This document shows, one piece after another, positions 1 to 9,388 of a stretch of DNA of 22,685 nucleotides (its first letter is position 1; the number at the start of each line of letters is the position of its first letter). The notes beneath the pieces are model-generated. The model had not been told where the DNA came from and made no database searches. It saw only the letters and a list, made by a program, of their open reading frames with translations. This stretch comes from Seison nebaliae (taxonomy: Eukaryota > Rotifera > Pararotatoria > Seisonacea > Seisonidae). The translations under genes were made by a program, and so were the position numbers. The stretch spans positions 1 to 22,685 of the forward strand of contig JALJEE010001138.1 in NCBI GenBank assembly GCA_023231475.1, given 5' to 3'.

Positions 1-677
1 GATTTTGGAAATACTGAAGCATTACTTTTCGTGCAGTTTATAGCGCAAAGTATGCACGTATTTGAGCGCACTTAAAAGTGCACAGATTCTTGAAGTAACT
101 ATGTAGAAAAAAATCCTTATTAATTGTTAACCTATATTCAAAAAATCAAACAGTTTGGATCAATATTCATGATTTTATCAACGAAAATCTAACGAGCATT
201 TTTTAGTTTTTTCTCGATTTTTGTTGAAATATGACGCCATTTTGTGAAAAATGTAGAAATTTTACCATTTTTTCAAGAATGTATGAACAAGCGATTATTA
301 GAAGTCGTCAAATCTAAGAGAAGCTGGACAAAATATTAACAATCGATTTTTTGCCGTTTTTTATTAATAAACGTGTAATTTAGAAAATGTCCGAGAATTT
401 ATTTAACAACTATTTTAGGAAACTATGAGAATTCCTATGTCCGAGATATTTCTTTACGCACTGTATCAATAATTATATGGTTCATAAATTATTTTGTTTA
501 TATACTATCGTCTAAGGATTAAATTTCGTAATAATTTCTTGTAATTTCCATGTAATCTTTGCGAGTCTCTTACGTTCAATTGATGGTTGTTGATGGAATA
601 TTATACGTTTCTGTTGGATTTATCGAAACATCATTTAATTAAGCTTTATTGAAATAATTATATAAAATTTCGTCAAC
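1..677. other. AT-rich left flank, no gene seen
   Basis: No open frame of useful length, RNA gene or repeat could be supported here. The sequence is AT-rich with scattered homopolymers. The last 100 bases presumably hold the promoter and leader of the small + strand gene whose ATG is at 678, but I see no clear TATA box. Confidence 0.4.
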
Positions 678-1275
678 ATGTCTAGATTTTGTTCGCCAAA
701 TTTTTCGACAACTGATAAGAAGAAAAGTTCAGCGACGACCGATGAAATTAGATGTAAGTTTCTGAGATCTTTTTATTCGTTTCATCTTTGCAAATATTTC
801 TCGATTGAATTGAAGATCAACTTATTCTTCACTTACTGTTGCGATTTTTATGGACTTGCCGTTTCTTTGTCCAACACTAAAAAGAGTAATTAGAATGCTT
901 CTCGGTTGTTGTAAGCCTTTTAATAGGGCATTTATGTTTTTTATCTGCGGATTGAAACCCTTTCCTTTTCTCATTGTTCAAAGATATTTGAAAATAATTC
1001 AGTCTATCGAAGAATCTGATTTATCATTTCCATCTTTTCTCCAGTGTAAAATTTTTTTCAATTCGGTTATCTTCTTTTGTTCTTGTTATTCGACTGATGT
1101 TCCTGAATCTTTCGATGAAGCTCATTACATTTCTTCTAACTTCGATATTACTTCTCATATTCCGGAATATTTACGAGATGAAATCGTCATTGGAAGAAAA
1201 CTTATCACTGACAATCTCTACAGCGGTCTATCTCACTTTCTTTTTAATTTACCCCGAGGGCATTTGATTTTATAA
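678..1275 (+). CDS. unresolved small gene, two or more exons
   Basis: I do not recognise this gene. An ATG at 678 opens a hydrophilic Ser/Thr/Lys-rich stretch (MSRFCSPNFSTTDKKK...) that reaches a good donor, GTAAGT, at about 754. A second open stretch, in frame from about 850 to the TAA at 1273-1275, is hydrophobic at first and ends in an acidic segment finishing LPRGHLIL. One model joins them through acceptors near 815 and 892, giving a hydrophobic middle (about LLMLLGCCKPF) that could be membrane-associated. AATAAA signals at 1274-1279 (overlapping the stop) and 1290-1295 support a transcript ending here. Exon structure and function are not established, and part of the hydrophobic stretch may be intron. 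Confidence 0.3.
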
Positions 1276-1295
1276 TAAAAAAAAAATATAATAAA

Positions 1296-1774
1296 TCTGA
1301 CGATATTAACACTACTTACTATTTATTCGAACCACCTGATTAACTAATTAACTATTAGAAAAAATATTCATTGAAAGATATTGTGCTTAGACCGCTGCGC
1401 TTAGCCATTGAGGGTGCCAATAGAATGATAAAAAATATAATGAAAATAAATAGTTATATAATTAAGCCAATTTATAAACGATATTTTAAAAAATGTCGAT
1501 AATCATTGTTTATCGACAAATAAAAGTCAAAAAATCTGGAAACTATTTGTTGTTAAGGTTTCCATGAAAAGAACTAACAATCCCTTATTAAAATTTAAAA
1601 AAAATTATCACAAGTTCAGATAATTTCTCTATAATTTCTCACCCGATATATTTAAAAATTATTAGAAGAAAGAATTTATTAAAATCCATCGTCAAATTCA
1701 TTGTTGACCGTAGACGAAATTAACAATTAAATTTTCATGTACCATTAGAATAAATTTGCCATACTAAAAATAGA
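1296..1774. other. intergenic, convergent 3' ends
   Basis: This lies between the stop of the + strand small gene and the stop of cytochrome b5 on the - strand. The only signal I can support is TTTATT at 1675-1680, which is AATAAA on the - strand about 95 bases past the cytochrome b5 stop and fits its poly(A) signal. Confidence 0.5.
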
Positions 1775-2272
1775 TCATTTACTGTCATTGGCGGAGGTAA
1801 ACATGCGAAACATGAAGTAGACGGCTCCAACAATTAGGAGAGGAATTGCATATGAAACAACAGTTCCAACAAATGAACGATCTTCATTACCACCCGCATC
1901 ATCATCATATCCCTGAAAATAAAAAGTTATTTGGAAATTAGGAAATATTCACAACTTTCTTCGCACTAGTGTTTCTATGTTCATTCTTTGGTAATTGACC
2001 GATATGATATTTCTTCAACATTTCTCTCGCATCAACTGAATGACCAACGTCCTCGAACTGATCGGTAGCATCAGCTCCAGCATTTTCAATCAGAACTTCT
2101 TCTCCTCCCGGATGCTATTTTGACAAGACAGAATTGAAATTGTTAAGAATGGAAAATAGGGAACCTCATCCGCAAACGAAGTAATGTCATAAACTTGGTT
2201 GTGAACGATGACCCACAGTGATTTGATGTTGTTATGTTTTTTAATTTCTTCCTTCGAGATAATTTCCGACAT
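1775..2272 (-). CDS. cytochrome b5, tail-anchored (microsomal type)
   Basis: Small haem protein that passes electrons to membrane desaturases, hydroxylases and P450s; anchored by its C-terminus with the haem domain in the cytosol. Three exons on the - strand: 2272-2165, 2114-1956 and 1912-1775, separated by introns of 50 and 43 bp, all joined in phase 0. The product is 134 residues, the usual length for the family. Both axial haem ligands are visible: HPGG at residues 37-40, the first codons of exon 2, and GHS about 25 residues later. The sequence ITSFADE before HPGG and [13 protein letters not shown] after it are typical. Exon 3 gives an acidic linker, then a single hydrophobic anchor ([16 protein letters not shown]) and a short polar tail ending NDSK. 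The haem domain and tail leave little doubt about identity. ER rather than mitochondrial outer-membrane isoform is inference. Confidence 0.96.
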
Positions 2273-2631
2273 GTTGAATGATTATTTTCTCTAAAATCCA
2301 AGCTACAAATTCAATTGATGATGAGAGAATTTTATCTCAATTTCTTTAAATCGTTCAAATCAAATTCATCATCACACCACCTGATTCTTTCCAAATCGTA
2401 AGAGTTCTCATTTATTTTGTTTTGGAACGTATATTAAATTAATCAAATCAGTTCTTATCTAATTTATCACATCAATTACTTACGTTATACTATCAAATTA
2501 CTTCCAAAGGCACTTAATCGTCAAATATGAATGACGAGTAATAAGAAATAGAAATGTTTATGAAAATTTATTTAGTTGAAAATATGAAATAATAAAAATA
2601 AGAAATATTACTTAACATGAAGATATGATGA
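2273..2631. other. intergenic between cytochrome b5 and FASTKD-like gene
   Basis: This must contain the cytochrome b5 promoter and the 3' end of the upstream gene, both on the - strand. TTTATT at 2567-2572 (AATAAA on the - strand) lies about 60 bases beyond the upstream stop and is a plausible poly(A) signal. I see no other gene. Confidence 0.5.
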
Positions 2632-5600
2632 TTACATAGTTGATTGAATTAAATTCTCCATGAAAAGTGTTTGTTGATTTATAGAGGTGAATTGATTCCA
2701 TTGGTAGTGAGAAACAGGAATGATGGAATAGTTCATTCGTTTTAATTGATTCATTAATAATTGCACATCGGAGAGATAATGACAACGTTCATTAAGAGCA
2801 ACATCTTGATCGATGAGAGGAATGAAAACGAATTTATGAAATTGTTCGAGTGAAGTTTCAGGATCAGATGGCAATTGTCTCACAGGAATTCCATCTTTCT
2901 TCCTCAAAATAAGTCGAATTGGAACATGAATGAAGAATGGAGGTAATAGATAATTATGAGTAATGTTTTCATTTCCATACATCGATTGAAGTGTATTGAG
3001 AAGTGAACAAATGAAATTCTTACGTGTTGTGTAAGTTCGTTCGTTGACGTCAATTAGATCCATTACCATCTTTTCCGAATGGAAGAAAGGTATGTCATGT
3101 ATTTGATGCAGTGAGACAGATTGATTCAATTGAAGTAACTTCTTTCTTGCCATTTCACTCGGATTTCGACGACGACAATCATATAGTTCGATGCCTACCA
3201 TTCCAACAGTATTCTCTTCGTCTGATATGTGAGGAGTAGTGATAAATTGATCGAATCGTTCGAGAAATCTTTTTGAGAATATTTGTCGGAAGAAATCTTC
3301 GAATTCATTTACAAACTCATAATGGATAATGAGATTAGCAAATGAGAGAACGAGAAGTACAGATGATTTATCGAGGTCGATTGTGTTTTGAAGAATCGAA
3401 TTAAATTGTTTGTATAAGATGGAAGATGAATGTTGTGGAAATGAATGATTAAGATGATATGCTGCCAAGAAATAATTGATTGATAGATTAGGATGAAAAT
3501 AATCATTTTGAATAAAATGAAAAAAGAGATTGAATATGTTTTTGGAATATATTCGAAGATATGATAAATTTCTTAATGATTCATTAAAAGATCGATCGAG
3601 ATTCTTCCGATGACTACTTTTCTTCAAATCGATAAGATTCTTTTCATTTCTCATTCTTTTCTCATTTCCTTTCCACAATTCATGGAGATAAGTTGATGCT
3701 ACATTAATGTTATTACTTAATTTTTGTTGGTCTTTCTGGTTAAATAAATTCCATGAAATCGTTGAATAAACCCAAAGAAGTCGATTTATTTCATTAACAT
3801 TATCTACCGTCATTAACGATGATCTCCATTGAGTATTGTTTGTTCGATGATGATTGATGACATTATCATCATTCATTTCATCCTCATCAGAAAATGTGGA
3901 AGATATTTGGAAAGGAACATTCACCAAATGTGTCGTCAGCGACGATTGAAGATAATTGAGTTGTCTTGCCAGAATTCGGGTATGATAACCATGGAAACGG
4001 TAGATACTATCCTCATTCTTAGATGTGTCAATCGGACAATTTTTAAGATGTTGAATTGAATGCAAAAGAGAACGATTGGTCGTGTAGAGATTTGTTAAAT
4101 TTTTCAAAGACGTTTGTTCAATTAATGATGTTAATCGATTGAAGAGAATACCATCAGGAAAGATGAAAAGTTCTGGTAATCCTTGAAATTTATTCGGTGC
4201 AAATTGATGGAGATGTTGTAAACGTTTTTGTTCGAACGACAATTGTTGAATGTATTTACTTCGATGTTGAATTTTCTCGTCATCACCAATCGATTCATTT
4301 TTGGAGAATCTATATCTCTTTATAAATTCTTCGATATTCTGTTGAGTAAATGCGAGAAGCCAATGGAGAGAATAAATTTTTCCTTGACACATATTTCCCC
4401 ATGACGATTGAGTGAGTCGATGACAAATATTGGTAAAGGTGGAACATAAATATTGAGGATGGAGAATGTGGAGTGGGAAGAATTTTTGTTGTTGAAGCAT
4501 TTGATCGAAATCATTAAATCCCAATAAATGAATACGATTAGCAAGTAATTGTGAAATCTTTAATATTAATTCATAAACATTTTCTGATGTATTTGATGTG
4601 AGTGAAAGTGAACAAAGATATCGGAATAATGTTGTTAATGAAATGAGATGAGCAGAAGTTAATTGTGGACGAAGAAGATTCATTAAGAATTTCTGTTCTC
4701 GATCTCCACAACGTCCATGAAGTAACATAAACAAATAAATAAATTCATCCGAATTTCCATTAATAAATAAATTCGAATTAAACATTTCTCTTCCCATTGA
4801 ATAAAGAACAGATGATGCATCTAACATAGCAGGTGAAATGAAACGATGATCTCTCTCAAACATCGACAACACTTTGAATAATTGAAAGAGCAAATAAGGA
4901 GAAGGTGGTGATAATGGTAATTGTTTCGTTTCTTCATTCTTAAATATCGTCTTCTCGTTGCAATCAATCGATTGCAATTGAGTATATTCATCATCCAAGA
5001 TGTTGTTATGTAAAAAAAGTTTTTGAATAACAGTTGCCGGTCGAATACCATCATCATAATTATTAAGAATATGAAGTAATGGTTGTAATTGATATCGATT
5101 AAAAATAGTCATAAGATGATTACGATAATTATCATTTGTGATACAACGGAAAATATATGGTAATCGATAATAAATCGGAGCGAATGTTTCAATTCCATCA
5201 TTATTCTTCTTCCTTTTTGATAAATCATCTTGATCGATTATATCCATCTCTTTCATTACATCTTCAGCAATTCTGCAGAATTTCAAAAGGAATTCCTGAT
5301 GAACAATCATTCGTAAATTGAACAAACAAATAGATAATTGACGAAACTTTTGAATTGATCGAACATCATTTTCATTCATAAAATTATCTAATCTCTCTAA
5401 TATTTGTCTCATATGAGGATAAAGTAATCGTTGATCATATTTCTTACTCACAACAATAAATAAAGACATCGTTTGTGAAGACAAATCATTTAAACGATTC
5501 AACATCGTTTCTGTATGAAATTCTCGAATAACTTCCTCCTCTAATTCACGAACATTCATTTCTCGTTCATTATCATTTAAATCGAATGATGTCCGATTCA

Positions 5601-5985
5601 ATTTAAATACGACATAAAGTATTTGAAGAATATCTTCATCTGTCATCGAATTCAAACGATTCAATGCCAATGTGAGAAGTCTATCATATTCGATAGAAGA
5701 TCTGATACTGTGAACATGTGCTAACAAAAGTTCAAGCGAATGAGAATAACCATACACTTTCTGCAATTGCCATAATGAATTTAATGCATCAGCAATATCG
5801 TTCTCTTTCATTTGTCGTCGTTTCAATGCTACATGATCGAACACATCTTGCACTGAATATACATTGGAAAAAACTCGATTTCTTAAAATCTCTTGAGACG
5901 AAGTAGATGATGACAAACTTCGAAGAATAGAACAGAAATTCAAACGAATTAAATAATTCTTCTTTAGAATTATTCCCAATTTCAT
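2632..5985 (-). CDS. FAST kinase/RAP-domain mitochondrial protein (FASTKD-like)
   Basis: FASTKD proteins act in the mitochondrial matrix on processing and stability of mitochondrial RNAs. This is one uninterrupted exon of 1117 residues. I start it at the ATG at 5985, not at the more upstream in-frame TTG, because the ATG gives a classic mitochondrial presequence: MKLGIILKKNYLIRLNFCSI then LRSLSSSTSS, rich in Lys/Arg/Ser and free of acids. The body is alpha-helical and Leu-rich with helical-hairpin-like repeats. The last 100 residues match the family: a segment resembling the FAST_2-to-RAP linker (LLPPFFIHVPIRLILRKKDG), then a RAP-type end (QLKRMNYSIIPVSHYQWNQF) where the usual pattern is a Leu/Lys helix, a beta strand and a Trp. 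It is longer than the usual family range of about 550-850 residues, with Asn/Ser-rich inserts in the middle. The family call rests mainly on the C-terminus and presequence; which paralogue it is cannot be told. Confidence 0.8.
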   Translation of the reverse strand: MKLGIILKKNYLIRLNFCSILRSLSSSTSSQEILRNRVFSNVYSVQDVFDHVALKRRQMKENDIADALNSLWQLQKVYGYSHSLELLLAHVHSIRSSIEYDRLLTLALNRLNSMTDEDILQILYVVFKLNRTSFDLNDNEREMNVRELEEEVIREFHTETMLNRLNDLSSQTMSLFIVVSKKYDQRLLYPHMRQILERLDNFMNENDVRSIQKFRQLSICLFNLRMIVHQEFLLKFCRIAEDVMKEMDIIDQDDLSKRKKNNDGIETFAPIYYRLPYIFRCITNDNYRNHLMTIFNRYQLQPLLHILNNYDDGIRPATVIQKLFLHNNILDDEYTQLQSIDCNEKTIFKNEETKQLPLSPPSPYLLFQLFKVLSMFERDHRFISPAMLDASSVLYSMGREMFNSNLFINGNSDEFIYLFMLLHGRCGDREQKFLMNLLRPQLTSAHLISLTTLFRYLCSLSLTSNTSENVYELILKISQLLANRIHLLGFNDFDQMLQQQKFFPLHILHPQYLCSTFTNICHRLTQSSWGNMCQGKIYSLHWLLAFTQQNIEEFIKRYRFSKNESIGDDEKIQHRSKYIQQLSFEQKRLQHLHQFAPNKFQGLPELFIFPDGILFNRLTSLIEQTSLKNLTNLYTTNRSLLHSIQHLKNCPIDTSKNEDSIYRFHGYHTRILARQLNYLQSSLTTHLVNVPFQISSTFSDEDEMNDDNVINHHRTNNTQWRSSLMTVDNVNEINRLLWVYSTISWNLFNQKDQQKLSNNINVASTYLHELWKGNEKRMRNEKNLIDLKKSSHRKNLDRSFNESLRNLSYLRIYSKNIFNLFFHFIQNDYFHPNLSINYFLAAYHLNHSFPQHSSSILYKQFNSILQNTIDLDKSSVLLVLSFANLIIHYEFVNEFEDFFRQIFSKRFLERFDQFITTPHISDEENTVGMVGIELYDCRRRNPSEMARKKLLQLNQSVSLHQIHDIPFFHSEKMVMDLIDVNERTYTTRKNFICSLLNTLQSMYGNENITHNYLLPPFFIHVPIRLILRKKDGIPVRQLPSDPETSLEQFHKFVFIPLIDQDVALNERCHYLSDVQLLMNQLKRMNYSIIPVSHYQWNQFTSINQQTLFMENLIQSTM

Positions 5986-6855
5986 TCTATTCAAAAATCC
6001 TTCAACAAAACTAATCAAACTTTCCGGATCTTACAGATTGTTAGCAAGACCATGCAGATTAACTTTGAAATTTTCATTTTAATCATCAAGCTAATTTTTC
6101 CAATTAAAAAAAATTTCTTTTATAATTTTATTGATTCATTTAGTTAAGTGGCATAATGAAGTAAAAATATTGTGGTACAAATATCTGATGACACAATCAG
6201 TAACAATTTATAATTAACTCTATTTAACAATTCGTAATATTAAATTTAATGTGATATTAATTTGGGATGTAATTGAAAAAAAGAATAGATATGCAAATCG
6301 GCTTTGTAAATAAATGCGCTGCATATTTTCCATTATCTATAGATAAGAGATAGTAGACATGAGAAACGTCAACTAAATTCTTATATTTCGCTTTCACTCG
6401 TCAATTAACTAACATCTGATAATTATGAGACTGGTAGTGAGGTATTAGATATTTTGGTGAGAAGGTAAAAGATAAGTTCATCAATTATTTGTTTTTCTGA
6501 AAAAAATTTAATTAATGTACTTGTTAGCCATCTATTCAAATAAATATATCAAAAACGAAAAATTGAAAATATTTTATTTATTTTTAAAATTCTCAGGTTG
6601 AATTGAATTGTCATTGAACTCGGAACTTATAGTTCACTCAAATTATCTATTTCAGCCAATCGATTGAGTATCTGTTGTGGAAATTTTTTTTTCGAAGTTA
6701 TCCCGACCCTAATTGTGAGTAATAACTAATAAATAATAATAAAATAAGTTATAAGAGAATGTTATGTGTCTATTATTTATTTTAAAGATAAAATTTCCTT
6801 GGACGTTGAAATAAAATTAATTGGAATGTCACTTATTATTATTTCGAGAACGGTT
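5986..6855. other. intergenic upstream of FASTKD-like gene
   Basis: AT-rich non-coding DNA. It should hold the promoter of the FASTKD-like gene and the 3' end of the kinase gene. TTTATT at 6776-6781 (AATAAA on the - strand) is 75 bases beyond the kinase stop. A 14-nt perfect palindrome TTATCTATAGATAA is at 6333-6346. No RNA gene or ORF is supportable. Confidence 0.5.
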
Positions 6856-8283
6856 TTAATTCAAAGGTGAAATTGAATGATTTCTAAATGGTTGAAAGAA
6901 ATAATTGAGATCTCTCCACGATTTATAAGTCTTATAAGGCAATGACATTGTAAAGAGGAAATTGAGAAGTGGTAGAATAGGTCGAAGCACAGGTTCTGAC
7001 ATACATGGAATAAATTGGATAACATGCTTACCTTCTCCGCGATGGGAAAGTATGTTATATAAGCGAATGGTAATGTGACGACATTTTACCGATATATTTG
7101 GTCTAAATAAATATATCTTTTTCATAATAAGTAATATTGATAGAATAGCTACGGAACAAAAATCAATTCTCTGTCCTACATTAAATATTCGACCTTTGGA
7201 AAGATGGTATGGTAAGTTGATTTTCCTTCGTTTCCGTAATATATAATTATATTTATTGATTGCAAAATCTTTCATTGATCCATAAAAATTGTTGAAGGAT
7301 AGTCCATAGTCGATGAGAATGGGAACATAATAACTGGAATTGGGAAATCCTTTGAAATCGATCAAGATGTTCTTTGAATGAATATCCGAATGGTAATTAG
7401 TATAGGAATGCCTTTTATAAAATTGTCCATGGAAAACAGGTTTTTCATTTAAAGTAAAATGGACAGCTTGTAATTGTTTTAGAATCAAAATTATGAAAAC
7501 ATAAAATTGTTTGAGAACAGAAACACGATATGGTTGTGGTAGCTCATTCACCAGATCAACCAATGTCTCACCTTCCACATAGGTCATATCTAAACAATAT
7601 TTTCCTCCTTGGAAGTAATATCGAGTATTGGTAACTACAAAATTGAAAATGAGGAAATTCAATAAATAATAATTAACTTTTTGATTCCATCGTATAATTA
7701 GTATGTTTGCTGTCTGGAAAACCTCCATAATTGAGCGATATTATATGGAATTTGTGCCAATCACCCATAGGATGTATTTCAAATGCTTTCGCCGCATTAT
7801 ATTCCATTAATAATGTATATGGTTTATCACTAACTAAAAAGTGTTAGTTTAGAGACAATTTTCATTTTATCATTAAATAGGAAACTTTTTTTAATAAAAC
7901 GACCACCTGAAGGACTCCTTATTAAATAAATTGATCCTTGACCTCCGGAACCTACAGATCTCTATTTTCATAACATAAACAAATTTTTTTTAAAATTTAA
8001 TTAGGAAACAAACTTCAACAGTATATCCCCTTACAGGACCAAGGGGCAGATGTGATTTATCGATTTCAATATCTTTCAAAATTTTGCAGAGAAAATTATC
8101 TGGAAACTCATCAGTCGCACATTGAACTTTTTTATGGTTTTTAGAGTTTTCGTATAAAACTTTTTCGATTTCATTATATGCTCTTCGTTGAACATACTTA
8201 GTCAACAAGTTATCTTCAATGCAGTAAATTATCTTATGAGAAGTTAGAATGGAAAGTAAAAGAAAAATGTGGAGATTATACAT
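6856..8283 (-). CDS. protein kinase-like protein with signal peptide
   Basis: Four exons on the - strand, 8283-8035, 7961-7886, 7833-7678 and 7634-6856, joined through introns of 73, 52 and 43 bp in consistent phase, give 419 residues. The start is the ATG at 8283, because it begins a clear signal peptide (MYNLHIFLLLSILTSHKIIY) that the upstream non-ATG extension would bury. Residues 22-83 are a small cysteine-containing N-terminal region. The kinase domain follows. A glycine loop GSGGQGS lies at 87-93 and a candidate ATP-anchoring Lys at 107/108. LLMEYNAAKAF may supply the helix-C Glu. The catalytic loop is HSDIHSKN at 242-249 (HxD Asp244, Asn249), the metal-binding motif is DYG at 269-271, and RIDFCSVA may be subdomain IX. 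Key residues are present, so activity is plausible. Entry into the secretory pathway is inferred from the signal peptide. Substrate and subfamily are unknown, and I could not match it to FAM20, VLK or POMK families. Domain recognition is strong; the exact first intron acceptor is less certain. Confidence 0.78.
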
Positions 8284-9030
8284 TTGTCTTTTGAACAAGT
8301 TACTTGTTAGTTGAAAGTAGAATAGCAAATAAAAATAAAAAGTAAAATAAATTTTATTCGATTTTCTTTTTTCAGATGTTTTTAAATATTCTTAGCGAAA
8401 AATATAATTGGTCATTTTCTTGTGAGATATTTATCCAAATTGGAAAAAACTGGAATAATAACTTATATGGGTTGAATTAGATGGAAATTATTATACTTCA
8501 TTAATTCTTTCTACAATAATACTATTAAATTGAAACATGAATTCTTGATATACAATTCTGAAAGTTGTCGTTGTCGAATAAAAAAAAAACAGAGTTTTAT
8601 ATCTTTCTCAATTCTATTCATTTCGAATAACTTCAAATACTATTATAAGTCGTGAAAAATCATTATGATGCATCGATCGGATGTGAAATTGTTTATTCAT
8701 CTTAATCTGTTATTTCATATATATCAAATTGAGGAAAACATTCAATAAATCTTTTAGGAAATAATTAATTTATTATAAAGATTATTAATTATTATTATTT
8801 TATGATTTTATTATATTTATTATATATAATATATATAGAAATTTAACAAATTATTAATAATCGTCAATAGTTCCGTCATTGACATTCATGATGGCTTATC
8901 TTCAAATTAGCGTTATGTCTATAATTAATTAGTCTATATGCAATCGAAATGTAGATTTCACAATAAAAAAAACTAAACATAAAATTGTTAAAAATATTCT
9001 TAAACAAAAGTTTTATTAGTAATTATTCTA

Positions 9031-9136
9031 TTATTCTCAGATAGTATAGATTCTATACTATAGAATCTATACTATAGATTTATATTTATAGTATAGAATA
9101 AACCTTATACTATAAAGAGCATTCTATTGAGAATAA
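9031..9136. repeat. nested foldback with 35-nt perfect palindrome
   Basis: Bases 9041-9075 read the same on both strands except for the single central C at 9058, i.e. two perfect 17-bp arms. Immediately to the right TATAGTATA (9087-9095) pairs with TATACTATA (9106-9114), and the outer octamers TTATTCTC (9031-9038) and GAGAATAA (9129-9136) pair with each other. The whole unit could fold as a branched hairpin or a cruciform. It shows no coding content and no recognisable transposon terminal motif. Confidence 0.7.
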
Positions 9137-9211
9137 GGCTCAACTTTCAGATGGAAAGAAAAATAAATTTTTATATTCTCTCATATTAACATAACGTAAA
9201 GATAAGAGAAG

Positions 9212-9227
9212 ACTGTACATGTACAGT
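9212..9227. repeat. 16-nt perfect palindrome
   Basis: ACTGTACATGTACAGT is identical on both strands. It lies about 160 bases upstream of the EB1 start codon, a position where a dimeric transcription factor site would be possible, but no factor is identified. Chance occurrence in AT-rich DNA is less likely for this site than for others because of its six G/C positions. Confidence 0.5.
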
Positions 9228-9388
9228 GTTTAAGAGAATAAAAAGAATTAATAAAACATACTTCATAAGGACATTATTCTTTTAAATAATCTTTAATCAA
9301 TATCTTCATTTTTAGAATTTAAATTAATCTATTTTTTTCACTTACCAAAACAAATAAATTATAGAGTCTATCAACTTATTGGAAGAAT

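Larger units (their letters stand above)
8284..9388. promoter_or_regulatory. divergent intergenic region, kinase (-) and EB1 (+)
   Basis: The kinase-like gene reads leftward from 8283 and EB1 rightward from 9389, so both promoters must lie in these 1.1 kb. No TATA box stands out in the very AT-rich background. The region carries the nested palindromes at 9031-9136 and 9212-9227 described separately, nearer to EB1. No coding frame is supportable. Confidence 0.5.

Noticed and set aside
3309-5906. Several 60-78 codon frames on both strands inside the FASTKD-like gene
   Set aside because: They overlap a 1117-codon frame with presequence and RAP-type end and show no features of their own; shadows of the real gene.
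5986-6018. Extending the FASTKD-like protein to the upstream in-frame TTG
   Set aside because: Animal nuclear genes rarely start at TTG, and the ATG at 5985 gives a classic mitochondrial presequence.
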